Below are positions 35,832 to 47,718 of a stretch of DNA of 64,000 bases, piece after piece; within the stretch, counting starts at the first letter, position 1, and the number at the start of each line of letters is the position of its first letter. The position numbers and the translations under genes were made by a program. Under the pieces are notes generated by a model that worked only from the letters and a program-made list of their open reading frames with translations, ran no database searches and was not told the DNA's origin. The stretch is from positions 992,001 through 1,056,000 of the forward strand of contig NC_012982.1 in the NCBI RefSeq assembly GCF_000023785.1, written 5' to 3'. The DNA comes from Hirschia baltica ATCC 49814 (lineage in GTDB: Bacteria; Pseudomonadota; Alphaproteobacteria; Caulobacterales; Hyphomonadaceae).

Positions 35832-37586
35832 TTAGAGTGATGTCAGCTTGCTCATGCTGCTATCTTGAGCGGTTGAGCGCATGGATTTTACAGTTTCCAC
35901 TGTGTATTCCGGCGTATAAACATCTGAGACTTTGACAAATTCTGCATCCACAGCATCTTTGCTGAGAGATAGCATTGTGTAACCGCGTCCAAATGCATCA
36001 AAGAAGCGCACTTCGTCGTTTTTCTCTTCCATCAAAGCATTGATTTGCGGGATTGGCATAATGTCGCCCAAGCCAGCAGATGTGACTGAGGTACATCCAA
36101 ATTCAACACCGCGCAGTTCACCGTCTTTATCGTGTAAATCATTGGCCCAAGCTGTGTGCGTGTCACCTGTTAAAGTTACAAGGCGGGCATTGGCGGATTT
36201 AGCTGAGGCGTAGAGGCGCTCTCTGGCGGCGACATATCCATCCCAAGCATCCATATTCCAAGTCAGACCAAATTTGGAAAATTCGATATATTGCTCAGCA
36301 TAAGGTGCTTTGGCGTAGATTGCTTTTTTCTGTTCGTCCGACAGTACAGCAGCCACATTTGGTGTTTTTACTTTGGCCATGATGACCTGATTACCAAGCA
36401 CTTGCCATTTTTTGCCTTCAGATACGGAACGTTTAAATTCTGCCGCTAGCCAGTTTTCTTGTACATCACCCAACATGCTGCGTTCTGGGTTCATTGTTTC
36501 GGCAATGATCTCTTGAACTTTAGCCATGCGTTGATCTTCAGGCACTGCCATTGCGTCTCCAAAAGAGAGTGGAATAGAACGCGCTAGCAGACGTGATTCT
36601 AGCATAAAGAGGGAAGCGAGGTCACCAATGTCAAACCCGCGATAGATGGAACCAAGGGCTTTGCCTGCATCTGGATCGCGCACTGGCATCCATTCAAGAT
36701 AAGCTTGGATAGCCTGTGTTTTACGTGTGCTCCACGGGCCTTCGGTCTCTTCTTGGTGGTTTTGCGCGCCTGTTCTGTATGAATCGTTTGCGCTTTCATG
36801 GTCATCCCATGAACAATACCAGACAGCACGTGCATGTGCTTTCTGCAAATTCTCGTCAGCTTTATATTGTGCGTGGCGTTTACGGTAATCATCGAGGCTA
36901 ATGATTTCATGAGCAGGTTCGACAATACGTCCGATTTTTGCGCCAACCTCGCTTCCATAACCATCACTGCCATATTCATATAGGTAGTCGCCTAGATGAA
37001 TAACCGCGTCGACATCATCGCGTTTGGCGATTGCATCATATACATTGAAAAAACCAAATGGAAAGTTCGAGCAAGATACGACCGCAGCTTTGAAAGGAGC
37101 TGTGCCTGTTTTGGGAAGTGTTTTTGCGCGTCCCATTGGAGAGACGACAACACCAGAAACTGTTTCAACGGCGAAGGCGTAGTAATATTGTGTGGCTGGT
37201 TTTAATGCTTTGACGTCAATTTTGATTGTGTAGTCACGGTCTTTGTTTGTCGAAAAAACAACGCTTCTTTGCGTAGGAAGAGTTGTAAGGCTGCCTTTTT
37301 CCAGTTGGGATAAGTTTTCAATGTCAGATGCTTCTGTTGATATGAAAACCATTCCCTGAATTGGGCCGTTATCAGCAATAGGCGATATGCGTGACCAGAG
37401 AATAACCGCGTCTGAAGTTGCATCTCCAGCGGCCACACCATGAGAAAAGCTCGCTTCTCCATCAAAGGCTGTGACTGATTTTTCAGCTTGCCCGAGTGGG
37501 CCTGTGGCTTGTGTTGCGCATCCTGCTGCAAGTGCACTGGACGCTGCACCAAAATAGAAAAAACGTCTTCTGGAAATATCCCGCAT
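35832..37586 (-). CDS. phoD: Alkaline phosphatase D (PhoD family)
   Basis: Phosphatase/phosphodiesterase of 584 residues, exported folded. The ATG at 37586, after ggagcggg, begins a Tat-type signal (SRRRFFYFGAASSALAAGCA) that also contains a possible lipobox. The metal-binding motifs are present: DAVIHLGDYLYEYG, CSWDDHESANDSY and LTGDTHTAW, which in PhoD bind Fe3+ and Ca2+. It should release phosphate from phosphoesters and teichoic-acid-like substrates in the periplasm. The TonB receptor gene is 156 bases upstream on the same strand. Confidence 0.92.
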   Translation of the reverse strand: MRDISRRRFFYFGAASSALAAGCATQATGPLGQAEKSVTAFDGEASFSHGVAAGDATSDAVILWSRISPIADNGPIQGMVFISTEASDIENLSQLEKGSLTTLPTQRSVVFSTNKDRDYTIKIDVKALKPATQYYYAFAVETVSGVVVSPMGRAKTLPKTGTAPFKAAVVSCSNFPFGFFNVYDAIAKRDDVDAVIHLGDYLYEYGSDGYGSEVGAKIGRIVEPAHEIISLDDYRKRHAQYKADENLQKAHARAVWYCSWDDHESANDSYRTGAQNHQEETEGPWSTRKTQAIQAYLEWMPVRDPDAGKALGSIYRGFDIGDLASLFMLESRLLARSIPLSFGDAMAVPEDQRMAKVQEIIAETMNPERSMLGDVQENWLAAEFKRSVSEGKKWQVLGNQVIMAKVKTPNVAAVLSDEQKKAIYAKAPYAEQYIEFSKFGLTWNMDAWDGYVAARERLYASAKSANARLVTLTGDTHTAWANDLHDKDGELRGVEFGCTSVTSAGLGDIMPIPQINALMEEKNDEVRFFDAFGRGYTMLSLSKDAVDAEFVKVSDVYTPEYTVETVKSMRSTAQDSSMSKLTSL

Positions 37587-37697
37587 AATCCCGCTCCATT
37601 TCTTAAATGATGATACCCTGCGGCGATATCGCCAAAGGGCTAGATGCGCTTTTGAGCGCAATAAAAACACGATTACAGCCCGAATAGGGGCCGAAAA

Positions 37698-37728
37698 CCC
37701 TTCCCAAAATGATGAATTTCGGGAAGGG
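37698..37728 (-). terminator. Hairpin between the TonB receptor gene and phoD
   Basis: cccttccc and gggaaggg form an 8-bp stem with only TTTT behind it on the minus strand. It may be a weak terminator that lets part of the receptor transcript reach phoD. Confidence 0.55.
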
Positions 37729-37742
37729 CAGGAAAATTCAGC

Positions 37743-40178
37743 CTAGAATTTGGCTTTTAGTTTCACACCATACCAACGTGGAATGCCGCGAATTGTTGTT
37801 GGAATACCAAATGCATCTCCCGTGTTACCATAGTCGATCAGATATTCTTCGTCTGTTGCGTTCTCAACAAAAGCGGAAACTTCCCAACCTTTGTTTTCAT
37901 TTCGTAGGCCGACTTTGAAATCTAGCAATCCATAGGCATCCTGAAGTTCTTCAGGTGTGTTCTCGTCTGAGAAGTACACTTCGTCTTTCCATACATAAGT
38001 TGGCACAGCGAATAGCTCCATTGCGCCCATTGGGAAGTGAAGTTCAGCACCAAGAGACAATGTGTTTTTTGGACTGATACGGAAAGTATTTCCAGCACGC
38101 ACTTGAGAATTTCCATTAGAGTCTGAATCATCAAACTCAGAGAAGTTGTAACCATATGTTGCAAAGACATCGACATTGTCATGTGCGATCATGAATGCGT
38201 CAACTTCAAACCCGTATTGCGTGGCTGCACCTGTGTTTTCAACAAGTGCGACAGGGTTACCCTCTTCACGGAAAGACACCTGAAAGTCTTCATATTCTGA
38301 ATAATAAACTGAAGATGTCAGACGCAGACGGTTATCAAGGAATTCTCCTTTGAGGCCCAACTCATAGTTTGTCAGGAATTCAGGATCAACAACAGCAAAG
38401 CCTGATGTCTCGCTTGCATCTGCGCTTAAACCGCCGGGACGACGTCCGCGTGCGATAGAAGCCCAACCATTTAGATCGTCAGCTAGCTCATAGTTCGCAG
38501 CTAGACGCCAAGTAAAGTCTCCATCCGCATTATAAGAGCGTTGTTGCGTGACGCCCTGAGGCGCTGATGAGAACATCGCGTATGAAAAACCAATGAAGCT
38601 GCCCGGAGAAATAAGGCTCGGCAGAATGACGTCTGTACCCGGGAAGACGGCTTGCGCGGTGCCGCCAAGCGTTGCATTTCCATTTGATACAAATGCAACA
38701 GATGAAGTTTCAAATTCTTCTTCAGTGTAACGAAGTCCACCAGTCAGAGTGAGGCGGTCTGTTACATCGTAGGAAATATCTGCAAATACATCCGTCGATG
38801 TCAGATCATTGGTTGTGTAGGTGTTTTGTACATATTGTTCATTCAGAGCGATAACTTGACCGCCAGTTAGACCAACCAGTGAGTAGCGCAAAGGGTCGTA
38901 AATGTTGAATGCGTTTTCAGCACCGGGCACATTTAAGCTTTGCAAATAGCTAATCATGCCAGCTTGACCACCAAAATTGGCTGCAAATGTAGGCGCGATT
39001 AACAGCGCTTGAATTGCGGCTTCATCATTGGAGATAATGAGATTCTGACTGTCATGTTCGTCGAAATAGTTCAGGCCGACAAATCCGCGAAGCTTGCCGC
39101 CATTGTTGAAATTCAGGCGTAATTCTTGCGAGAATGATTGACCTTTTTGATTTGTTCCAAGTTGCAGAAGATCAGCAGAAGTACCATCAGAATCAAAGGC
39201 TTCATCTTGATATTGGTCACGATAGTCTGTGATAGATGTCAACGAGAGATATTCGTTCAGGTCATATTCCAGAATACCTGTGATCGAGAAGATTTCACGG
39301 TCTGAACCAAGTCCGCCATCGCGGCCTTGTGTGTTTGTGAAGTTCATCTCAACATCATCATAATAATTGATAGACTTGCTACCTTCAGCACCTGTTGGAA
39401 TAACAGCAGATCTAAATTCTGTACCTGTAGAGTCGTCGACTTCGTAGTTTGCAATGATGTCGGCTGTAAAGTTCGCCGTTGGAGACCAGTGCGCAGCTAG
39501 ACGTAGCGCGTCTGTTTTTTGTCCCATAAGGTCTGGTGTCGAAGGATCGTGGTTTTCAATGTAACCATCATAGCTATCGTGCACGCCAGAAAGGCGTAGG
39601 GCAAAAGTGTCTGATACAGCCCAGTTGTAAGCCGCTTCAAGACGCTGTGTGTTGTATGAACCCGCGTCAACTTGCACATAACCAGAATTCTCGTCTGTGT
39701 TGGCTTTGTTTTGGATGAAGTTAATACCACCCACAAGTGCGCCTTGGCCAAACAATGTGGGTTGCGGGCCTTTAACAACTTCGATGCGTTCCATGTCGAA
39801 ATAGGCAAGGCTGGCACCCCAACCCGGACGCGCATTTGATACACCATTGGTGAAGATAGCCACACGCGGTGCACCGCCATCAGATGTCACACCGCGAATG
39901 GAAAAACTAGGTGCGTTCAATGATTGCGCTTGAACCTGAAGGCCGGGGATAAAGTCTGCTAATTCTTCAAGGTCATCAGCATTGATAAGATCAATAAAAT
40001 CCTGATCTACAGCAGAGACGTTGATTGGAACATCAAGGAGGTTTTCGTCAATTTTTTGAGTTGATACAACAACAGCTTCAAGGCGGCGCTCTGAAACTTC
40101 AGCACTTTGAGCGTACGCAGTATTTATAGAAAGACCCGCTAGAATTGCGGACGAGCAGAAAAGAACAGACTTCTTCAT
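37743..40178 (-). CDS. TonB-dependent receptor, probably for a phosphorus compound
   Basis: Outer membrane receptor of 811 residues with a signal peptide ending AYAQ and a TonB-box-like LEAVVVSTQK. The plug domain (about 45-160) includes IPGLQVQAQ, SIRGV and MERIEVVKGPQPTLFGQGAL; the barrel ends with YGVKLKAKF. The substrate is not stated by the sequence. A Pho-box-like promoter and the following phoD gene suggest uptake of phosphorylated organic compounds during phosphate shortage; this is inference. Confidence 0.92.
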   Translation of the reverse strand: MKKSVLFCSSAILAGLSINTAYAQSAEVSERRLEAVVVSTQKIDENLLDVPINVSAVDQDFIDLINADDLEELADFIPGLQVQAQSLNAPSFSIRGVTSDGGAPRVAIFTNGVSNARPGWGASLAYFDMERIEVVKGPQPTLFGQGALVGGINFIQNKANTDENSGYVQVDAGSYNTQRLEAAYNWAVSDTFALRLSGVHDSYDGYIENHDPSTPDLMGQKTDALRLAAHWSPTANFTADIIANYEVDDSTGTEFRSAVIPTGAEGSKSINYYDDVEMNFTNTQGRDGGLGSDREIFSITGILEYDLNEYLSLTSITDYRDQYQDEAFDSDGTSADLLQLGTNQKGQSFSQELRLNFNNGGKLRGFVGLNYFDEHDSQNLIISNDEAAIQALLIAPTFAANFGGQAGMISYLQSLNVPGAENAFNIYDPLRYSLVGLTGGQVIALNEQYVQNTYTTNDLTSTDVFADISYDVTDRLTLTGGLRYTEEEFETSSVAFVSNGNATLGGTAQAVFPGTDVILPSLISPGSFIGFSYAMFSSAPQGVTQQRSYNADGDFTWRLAANYELADDLNGWASIARGRRPGGLSADASETSGFAVVDPEFLTNYELGLKGEFLDNRLRLTSSVYYSEYEDFQVSFREEGNPVALVENTGAATQYGFEVDAFMIAHDNVDVFATYGYNFSEFDDSDSNGNSQVRAGNTFRISPKNTLSLGAELHFPMGAMELFAVPTYVWKDEVYFSDENTPEELQDAYGLLDFKVGLRNENKGWEVSAFVENATDEEYLIDYGNTGDAFGIPTTIRGIPRWYGVKLKAKF

Positions 40179-40230
40179 TGGATGACCCCGAAAATGATAT
40201 GCGTAAATGCGGGGATTTATGGTGAGTTCT

Positions 40231-40271
40231 GTGACAGTTATCCTAGCGTTTTAGTGACAGTTATTTGACGT
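40231..40271 (-). promoter_or_regulatory. Pho-box-like repeats upstream of the TonB receptor gene
   Basis: On the minus strand ACGTCAAATAACTGTCAC (40254-40271) has two GTCA cores 11 bp apart, the PhoB spacing. A further CTGTCAC occurs at 40231-40237, 23 bp from the last one. The start codon of the receptor gene is about 55 bases away. Confidence 0.55.
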
Positions 40272-40386
40272 TTCAACAAATTATGAAGTCCAAGCCTATC
40301 TAGGGTGTCTGTAAAATTGGAATTGCTATTCTAAATATGCTTTCTGTTGTTTGGTGCGTTGGGTTTGTTGTTGTTCGCGCTGTATG

Positions 40387-40420
40387 GAAAAAAAGGCGGC
40401 TCCAGCGAAGGAGCCGTCTT
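40387..40420 (-). terminator. Terminator of the NTF2-like protein gene
   Basis: Minus strand: aagacggctcc / ggagccgcctt pair over 11 positions with one G-U pair and are followed by a run of T. Confidence 0.82.
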
Positions 40421-40460
40421 TCTTATGTGTTCTGAAACTCAGATGTGAAGCTCAGTGAAA

Positions 40461-41456
40461 TTAGTCATATGCCGCCAATTGTCGGTAAATGCGAAGCTCA
40501 CCGCTGTCCTGTCTTTTCCACAGGAGAATACCTTTCCCCGTGGATATGCCAGACGCGTCACCGGTTCGCCACGTCGCCACATGGCTCATAATTGTAATGA
40601 CATAGTCATCATGCGCTTGGATGTAATGCGTTTGGTTTGTCAGCGCATCGAAGATGGGCAATTCTTTAATGTGGTCACCTAGGAATTCATCTATCGCGTC
40701 GCGACCTATTCTTGGTGTTTTGAAATGAGGGACCAGTATTGCCTCATCTTCAGAAAAGAGCTTCCAAGTCTCGCCATCGCCGCGCAAAATGACATTTGAT
40801 TGGAGTAAGTTTAGACCGGCAAGTTCAAATGCTTGAGGGTGGCTAAAATTCACGCGCGGCGTATGCGCCATAATGGCGGATGGATAGTCTTTAAATCCCA
40901 TATATGGATTAAGCTCGGGATAGTGGTCTTGGAAATTCCAACTGATGATTTCTAGAGTTATTTGATCTGGTGCAGCGACATTCCAGATTTCAAAATAATC
41001 TCCTGAGACTGTGTTGGAAATATCAGTTTCATGTGGCGACAAATCAAAAGTAAAGGAGCCTCTGACGAATAATTTGGGGCCAATGGTAAGTATTTCATCA
41101 CGTGTGCGCGTGTGATTTGAGACTGCAAATGTATCTGAGAACGCCTTAAAATAAGCGATGGCATTGTCTTGCCCAAGAGCTGACTTTTGAAACTCTGGAA
41201 GGATTTTTACATCTTCTGAAAAGTATGCATCCTTTGAGGTCAACTTGCCTTGAAAGGCTGACTGTATGAAGGTTTTGTTATGGGTCTGGAGTTGCTGCGC
41301 TATTTCTGATGGGAGGTCATCATAAATGTTTTCAGCGCTCTGGGCGTTTGCAGGCAATTGAACAATGCTGATCAATAAAAGGCAGGACAATAAGCCGGAT
41401 AGCCGACGTGGCAGATAGGTTAAGTAATATTCTATGTGATAGTTTGTCATTCTCAT
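40461..41456 (-). CDS. Secreted protein with two NTF2/SnoaL-like halves
   Basis: Protein of 331 residues with a signal peptide ending ANAQS. Two repeats of the SnoaL/NTF2-like fold are suggested: the first around GQDNAIAYFKAFSDTFAV and FVRGSFTFDLS (about 90-165), the second around GRDAIDEFLGDHIKEL and YVITIMSHVATWR with the closing GKGILLWKRQDSG. Such domains act as enzymes (DUF4440, ketosteroid isomerase type) or ligand binders; the catalytic residues are not evident. Its own terminator separates it from the receptor gene downstream. Confidence 0.65.
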   Translation of the reverse strand: MRMTNYHIEYYLTYLPRRLSGLLSCLLLISIVQLPANAQSAENIYDDLPSEIAQQLQTHNKTFIQSAFQGKLTSKDAYFSEDVKILPEFQKSALGQDNAIAYFKAFSDTFAVSNHTRTRDEILTIGPKLFVRGSFTFDLSPHETDISNTVSGDYFEIWNVAAPDQITLEIISWNFQDHYPELNPYMGFKDYPSAIMAHTPRVNFSHPQAFELAGLNLLQSNVILRGDGETWKLFSEDEAILVPHFKTPRIGRDAIDEFLGDHIKELPIFDALTNQTHYIQAHDDYVITIMSHVATWRTGDASGISTGKGILLWKRQDSGELRIYRQLAAYD

Positions 41457-41540
41457 TTCTCCCCAAAGTGTATGGGGTGAATTGAAATGTTACAAATGTG
41501 GTATATTCGTGGCAAATGCGGCTGTGTTATTGCCTATAAG

Positions 41541-41573
41541 AAAAAGGCGGTTCCCGCAAAGGAACCGCCTTTC
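41541..41573 (-). terminator. Terminator of groEL
   Basis: Minus strand: aaggcggttcc and ggaaccgcctt form an 11-bp perfect stem followed by five T. Confidence 0.9.
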
Positions 41574-41606
41574 TTATATGTCGTAAGACGATTGGTTGGT
41601 TTGAGC

Positions 41607-43277
<1,671 letters not shown>

Positions 43278-43349
43278 TTAATTTGAAAAATTGAAAATCT
43301 GAAAAGGGAAATTGAGTAGGGCGCTCTTTGAGTTAAAGAGCTGCGCGTC

Positions 43350-43637
43350 TTACTCAACGATACCCATGATGTCAGATTCTTTCATGATGATGAGCTCTTC
43401 GCCATCGACAGTCACTTCTGTACCGCCCCATTTTGCGAAAAGAACGCGGTCACCCGGTTTAACTTCAAGAGCAATACGCTCATTGTCGTCACCGATTGCA
43501 CCGTTACCAACTGCTACGATTTCGCCTTCTTGAGGCTTTTCTTTCGCAGTATCAGGGATGATGATCCCGCCTTTAGTTTTAGCGACTTCTTCTACGCGAC
43601 GAACGAGTACGCGGTCATGAAGTGGACGAAATGCCAT
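43350..43637 (-). CDS. groS: Co-chaperonin GroES
   Basis: 10 kDa co-chaperonin of 95 residues. I chose the ATG at 43637 ([15 protein letters not shown] follows), with agaggtct before it; longer frames run into the CIRCE region. The mobile loop [16 protein letters not shown] and the C-terminal [17 protein letters not shown] are canonical. Confidence 0.97.
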   Translation of the reverse strand: MAFRPLHDRVLVRRVEEVAKTKGGIIIPDTAKEKPQEGEIVAVGNGAIGDDNERIALEVKPGDRVLFAKWGGTEVTVDGEELIIMKESDIMGIVE

Positions 43638-43701
43638 AATGAGACCTCTTTCAATTAAGGTTGCAAATTCTAAAATCGTCAAACGCTGAGGCAAATGAGT
43701 T

Positions 43702-43728
43702 TTAGCACTCACCTGCCTTGGCTGCTAA
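43702..43728. promoter_or_regulatory. CIRCE element (HrcA operator) of groES-groEL
   Basis: TTAGCACTC, nine bases, GGCTGCTAA. The left arm is identical to the consensus; the right arm matches 7 of 9 (consensus GAGTGCTAA). It lies 65 bases upstream of groES and should bind HrcA. Confidence 0.85.
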
Positions 43729-43738
43729 CGATGTATGG

Positions 43739-43767
43739 CATCTAAGATCACAAGTGACCACCGTCAA
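43739..43767 (-). promoter_or_regulatory. Promoter of the groE operon
   Basis: On the minus strand TTGACG and TAGATG are separated by exactly 17 bases. The CIRCE begins about 10 bases after the -10 box, covering the expected start site. Confidence 0.7.
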
Positions 43768-43943
43768 CAGGAGGCATCGTATTTTTTTGAAATAATGAAA
43801 TGTGAGGCAGTAAGCTGAGTGATGGTTTTGCTGCATGATAAAGCGCTTAATGCACAATTATATGACTTTATTGCCCAATGTATTGAGAAAAAACGCCGGT
43901 TTGTAAATGAAATGGCCCAGAATTTGGCCCGTGACCCTTATGG

Positions 43944-43958
43944 TTAATATCTTGTTAG
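43944..43958 (+). promoter_or_regulatory. CtrA-like site upstream of the chemoreceptor gene
   Basis: TTAA-tatcttg-TTAG matches the CtrA pattern TTAA-N7-TTAA at 7 of 8 positions, 60 bases before the start. Chemotaxis and flagellar genes of Caulobacter relatives are CtrA targets. One site by eye is weak evidence. Confidence 0.35.
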
Positions 43959-44017
43959 GTCAAAACGGTCTTAGTGAGCCAATATGGAATCGACTTTTAT
44001 ACTAAGGAATATTGATC

Positions 44018-46033
44018 GTGTCTTGGTTCGAAAATTTGAAAATCGGCACTAAAATAAGTGTCGGATTTACAGTGTTAGTTTGCTTGCTAATTTTGACATC
44101 CGTTGTTTCTGGTGCGGGCTTGCTAAGTTCAAAAGAAAATCTATCCACCTATAGAAGCTATGCTCGCAATACGAATGCGGTTGGCCGTGTTCAAGCTAAT
44201 CTGCTTTCTGCGCGGTTGGGCGTAAAAGACTTTGTTATAAGTGCCAATCAAAAAGAGATTAATACTGTTAAGGAGCGTCTTGCAGCGACAATCAAATTAT
44301 TGAATGAAACAAAAACGCTGATTAAGCACCCCGATCAATTAAAGCTTCTTGCTGGTTTTGAGAATGACGTCAAAAGTTATCAGTCCACTTTCGAAGAAGT
44401 TACAAGATTGCAGGCCGAGCGCGATGATATTGTAAACAACATACTAGATGTGCGTGGTCCAGCAATGGAGAAGGCGCTGTCTGATGTAATGCAATCTGCA
44501 TATTCAGCTAATGACATTGAAGCAGCCTATTATGCTGGGTATGCTCAAAAACATCTTTTATTGGGACGTTTACATGTTCAGAAATTTTTGCTGGACAACC
44601 AAAAGTCATCTTTAGAACATATGGAAAAGTCATTTTCGGATATGAATAAGGCGACAAATTCGTTGCTGTCTAAATTGGAAAACTCGACGCGCCGTCAATT
44701 AACCAAACAAGTTATAGCTGATAGCACAATTTATTTGCAGGCATTTGAGCGATCAGCAACAATTATTGAGGCACGTAATGATTTAATTCAAAATGGGTTG
44801 GATAAAATAGGGCCTGAAGCTGCGGCAATAATTGAGGACATGAAACTCAATTACAAACAATTGCAGGATGAGCTTGGACCTATTGCCGAAGCAAAAGTTG
44901 AGCGCTCTATTGCGGTTTCTGCGATGGTCACATTGGGCGGTGTTGTGTTTGCTGTAGCGGCTGCTTGGTTTATTTCCAGAATGATTTCTGGACCGACTAT
45001 GCTTATCACAAACGTGATGGATCGCTTGGCTAAGGGTGATCTGTCCGCTGTGGTTTACGGCGCAAAACGTAAGGATGAAATTGGCCAAATGGCGAATGCT
45101 GTCCAAGTGTTTAAGGACAACGCAATTGCTGTTAAAAAGCTTGAAGAGCAAGTTAGCCGGACGAAAAAAGAAGAAGAAGAACAGCAGCGCCGCATTATGT
45201 TGGCGCTTGCAGATGAAATGGAGAGTTCAGTCGGAGCTGTTGTCGATACAGTAGCTTCTGCTTCAACAGAAATGCAAGCGACAGCCTCTCAATTGAGGTC
45301 GGCTTCTGAGATGTCTTCTTCACGTGCGACTTCAGTTGCGTCAGCTTCAGAAGAGGCAGGATCGAATGTTGCAACTGTGGCTGCATCCGCTAGAGAGCTT
45401 GGCGCTTCAGTGAATGAAATATCCAAGCAAGTTCAAAGATCTGCCGAGCAAACAAAGTCTGCTGTTGAAGAAGCAGAAGCCACAGGTGTGATTGTTGGTG
45501 AGCTACGCGAGTCTGCAAACCATATCGGTACGATCTTGGAGATTATTTCAGGTATTGCCGAGCAAACAAACCTTCTGGCTTTGAATGCGACGATTGAGGC
45601 CGCACGTGCAGGAGATGCGGGTAAAGGTTTTGCTGTTGTTGCTTCAGAAGTTAAAAGCCTTGCAGAACAAACAGCGCGGGCAACAAGTGATATCAACAAG
45701 CAGATTTCGGAAATTCAATCGACAACTAACAGAGCTGTCCTTGCGATTGATGAAATTAGTAAATCGGTCAAGATGGTGAATGATTCAGCTGGGGCAATTG
45801 CTTCAGCTGTTGAAGAACAAGGCACAGCCACACAGGAAATTGTGCATGCTGTGGGGCAAGCCTCTGCCGGGTCGGCCGAAGTTAATGTAAACATTGTGGA
45901 TGTTGCCAAAACAGCAGAAGAAGCTGGGGAAGGTGCTGCTCAAGTATTAGTTGCGGCTGCAGAACTTTCTAAACAAAGTGAATTTCTGCGCACTCAAATG
46001 CAAGGCTTTATTCAAAAAATACGAGCAGCTTAA
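44018..46033 (+). CDS. Methyl-accepting chemotaxis protein
   Basis: Inner membrane chemoreceptor of 671 residues. The GTG at 44018 gives SWFENLKIG directly before the first membrane segment (about 10-30) and has ctaaggaa 9 bases upstream. The periplasmic region (about 35-300) is helical and resembles the HBM-type sensor ([17 protein letters not shown]). After the second membrane segment comes a HAMP domain, then the signalling hairpin with the core [20 protein letters not shown] and [19 protein letters not shown]. The ligand is unknown. No chemotaxis array genes are adjacent; cheY and cheZ lie 15 kb away. Confidence 0.93.
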   Translation: MSWFENLKIGTKISVGFTVLVCLLILTSVVSGAGLLSSKENLSTYRSYARNTNAVGRVQANLLSARLGVKDFVISANQKEINTVKERLAATIKLLNETKTLIKHPDQLKLLAGFENDVKSYQSTFEEVTRLQAERDDIVNNILDVRGPAMEKALSDVMQSAYSANDIEAAYYAGYAQKHLLLGRLHVQKFLLDNQKSSLEHMEKSFSDMNKATNSLLSKLENSTRRQLTKQVIADSTIYLQAFERSATIIEARNDLIQNGLDKIGPEAAAIIEDMKLNYKQLQDELGPIAEAKVERSIAVSAMVTLGGVVFAVAAAWFISRMISGPTMLITNVMDRLAKGDLSAVVYGAKRKDEIGQMANAVQVFKDNAIAVKKLEEQVSRTKKEEEEQQRRIMLALADEMESSVGAVVDTVASASTEMQATASQLRSASEMSSSRATSVASASEEAGSNVATVAASARELGASVNEISKQVQRSAEQTKSAVEEAEATGVIVGELRESANHIGTILEIISGIAEQTNLLALNATIEAARAGDAGKGFAVVASEVKSLAEQTARATSDINKQISEIQSTTNRAVLAIDEISKSVKMVNDSAGAIASAVEEQGTATQEIVHAVGQASAGSAEVNVNIVDVAKTAEEAGEGAAQVLVAAAELSKQSEFLRTQMQGFIQKIRAA

Positions 46034-46052
46034 ATTTTAGTCAAAGTATATG

Positions 46053-46099
46053 AATGGGCGGGGTGTGTCTAAAGTTCGACCACAACGCCCATTTTTTTG
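46053..46099 (+). terminator. Rho-independent terminator of the chemoreceptor gene
   Basis: aatgggcg and cgcccatt form an 8-bp stem around a partly paired loop, followed by a run of T. Confidence 0.7.
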
Positions 46100-46212
46100 T
46101 GTGATAGAGTGCTCCTTTAATTACTGACCTGTCTTTTTCTGATTTTTAAAGTAAATATTTATATTTATACTTCGTGTTTAAAGTAGATATTGACGTTTGA
46201 ATTGGGGCTAAG

Positions 46213-47670
46213 GTGGGCAAGTCACAACCAGATAAGCTGGCGCAAGATGCGTTGAAAAAGCGAAACCCCAAACAAGCCATTTCCTATTTATCTAATCGTT
46301 ATGCTAATGGCGGGCAGATAGAATACCTTATTGCGTGCATTGATATCATGCACTTATTTCATGAAGATATAGAATTTTTTCACTCATTGCTTTGGACCAT
46401 AAAGCGATTGGTTCATACGCGTGGTGCATCGCTCTCAGTAAAAGAGCACGATAAAATACTCTACAAAAAATTGGCGCTGAAGTATTTTCGATTCATAGAT
46501 TACCTCGGGCATGAATTGAACATACCTGAGGAGAATAAAGCCAATACGACGCCCAAACGCCTGCTAATAATAGGACAGCAATTTTTACGTCCACCATATT
46601 CTATAACAATGTGTATGCTGGAATTTGCGCGTATTGCTCGAATAGGTGGTTTTGAAGACATAAAATTATTCATTACGAATGAATATCCCGAGAAACCAGC
46701 ATCGACATTTCATGAGAGTATGTGGGCTGTTCAATCGACCGTAATCGGTGACGAAAACTATGATTTTAAAGGCGATCAAATATCAATTCATAGTCACCCC
46801 AAACAAGGCATTTCGAAACAATCGATACAAGATAATATTGCTTACATAGAGGAGTATGCACCGGATGCAGTCTTGCTGGTTGGTGACAATATTATTCTAG
46901 GCGATGTGTGTGCTAAGTTTTTGCCAACAATGTGTTGGCCAATATCGCAGACGCTTTCCGCGTCGCTCGCTCATACGCATTATTATCGCTCTGAAATAGA
47001 GCCAATGCAGCAGATAGATTGGAAGCGGTTGAAACACGAACCGCCCAAAATGCTTAAACAAGACTTTGATTTACTCACTGAAGGTGAAAACCAAGCTAGC
47101 CTATCTCGTGATGATTTGAAATTACCAGAGGATGCTTTTGCATTTGTGCTTGTTGGTGGGCGCATTGAGCAAGAAATAACTCTAGAATTTAGAAAGCTGC
47201 TCTTTGCTATACTTGAAGCGTCTCCCAATGCATATTTGGTGATTGTTGGTCCAGTATCTCAATCATTGAAGCTTGAGTTTGCACTGTATCAGGAGCGAAT
47301 ACGATGGGTTCGTTTTATTGATGATTTGCGGTCGGCTATGTCAAATTGTGATGCTTTCTTAAATCCACCTCGGCAGGGCGGAGGCAATTCTGCATATTGG
47401 GCGATGTTGGAGGGGTTACCAATTCTAACCTTGGATGATTGCGATGTGCAAATGACTATTCGAGAAGGTGCGGCAGTTAAAACCCTAGAAGAGCTTCAGG
47501 CTTTAGCTATTTTAGTTATGAATGATGAGAATGTGCGCAATGATTATATCGAAAAATCAAAAGCAAGAATTGCATCCTTTCGCACTGAGGCGGAGTCAGG
47601 TTCAAATCTCATGTCAGGCGTGAAATATTGCATTGAAGAGTTCAACACGCGTTTGCTGTGTAATGTGTGA
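46213..47670 (+). CDS. Glycosyltransferase-like protein (GT-B fold)
   Basis: Protein of 485 residues, GTG start after ggggctaag. The C-terminal half has a GT-B pattern: FAFVLVGGRIEQEI, LVIVGPV, IRWVRFIDDLRSAMSNCDAFLNPPRQGGGNSA and YWAMLEGLPILTLDD, close to the sugar-nucleotide site of GT1/GT4/GT41 families. The first 110 residues are helical and perhaps TPR-like. There is no signal peptide. The acceptor is unknown; glycosylation of a surface or flagellar protein is one possibility but nothing adjacent supports it. Confidence 0.65.
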   Translation: MGKSQPDKLAQDALKKRNPKQAISYLSNRYANGGQIEYLIACIDIMHLFHEDIEFFHSLLWTIKRLVHTRGASLSVKEHDKILYKKLALKYFRFIDYLGHELNIPEENKANTTPKRLLIIGQQFLRPPYSITMCMLEFARIARIGGFEDIKLFITNEYPEKPASTFHESMWAVQSTVIGDENYDFKGDQISIHSHPKQGISKQSIQDNIAYIEEYAPDAVLLVGDNIILGDVCAKFLPTMCWPISQTLSASLAHTHYYRSEIEPMQQIDWKRLKHEPPKMLKQDFDLLTEGENQASLSRDDLKLPEDAFAFVLVGGRIEQEITLEFRKLLFAILEASPNAYLVIVGPVSQSLKLEFALYQERIRWVRFIDDLRSAMSNCDAFLNPPRQGGGNSAYWAMLEGLPILTLDDCDVQMTIREGAAVKTLEELQALAILVMNDENVRNDYIEKSKARIASFRTEAESGSNLMSGVKYCIEEFNTRLLCNV

Positions 47671-47718
47671 CAAAAAATACGCTTTCATATAGTAGAATTT
47701 GACGGTAGTGCTTTGATT

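Larger units (their letters stand above)
43638..44017. other. Intergenic region, 380 bp, groE control region and MCP promoter
   Basis: It contains the CIRCE element, the groE promoter and, on the right, a CtrA-like site before the chemoreceptor gene. No other gene is seen. Confidence 0.6.
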
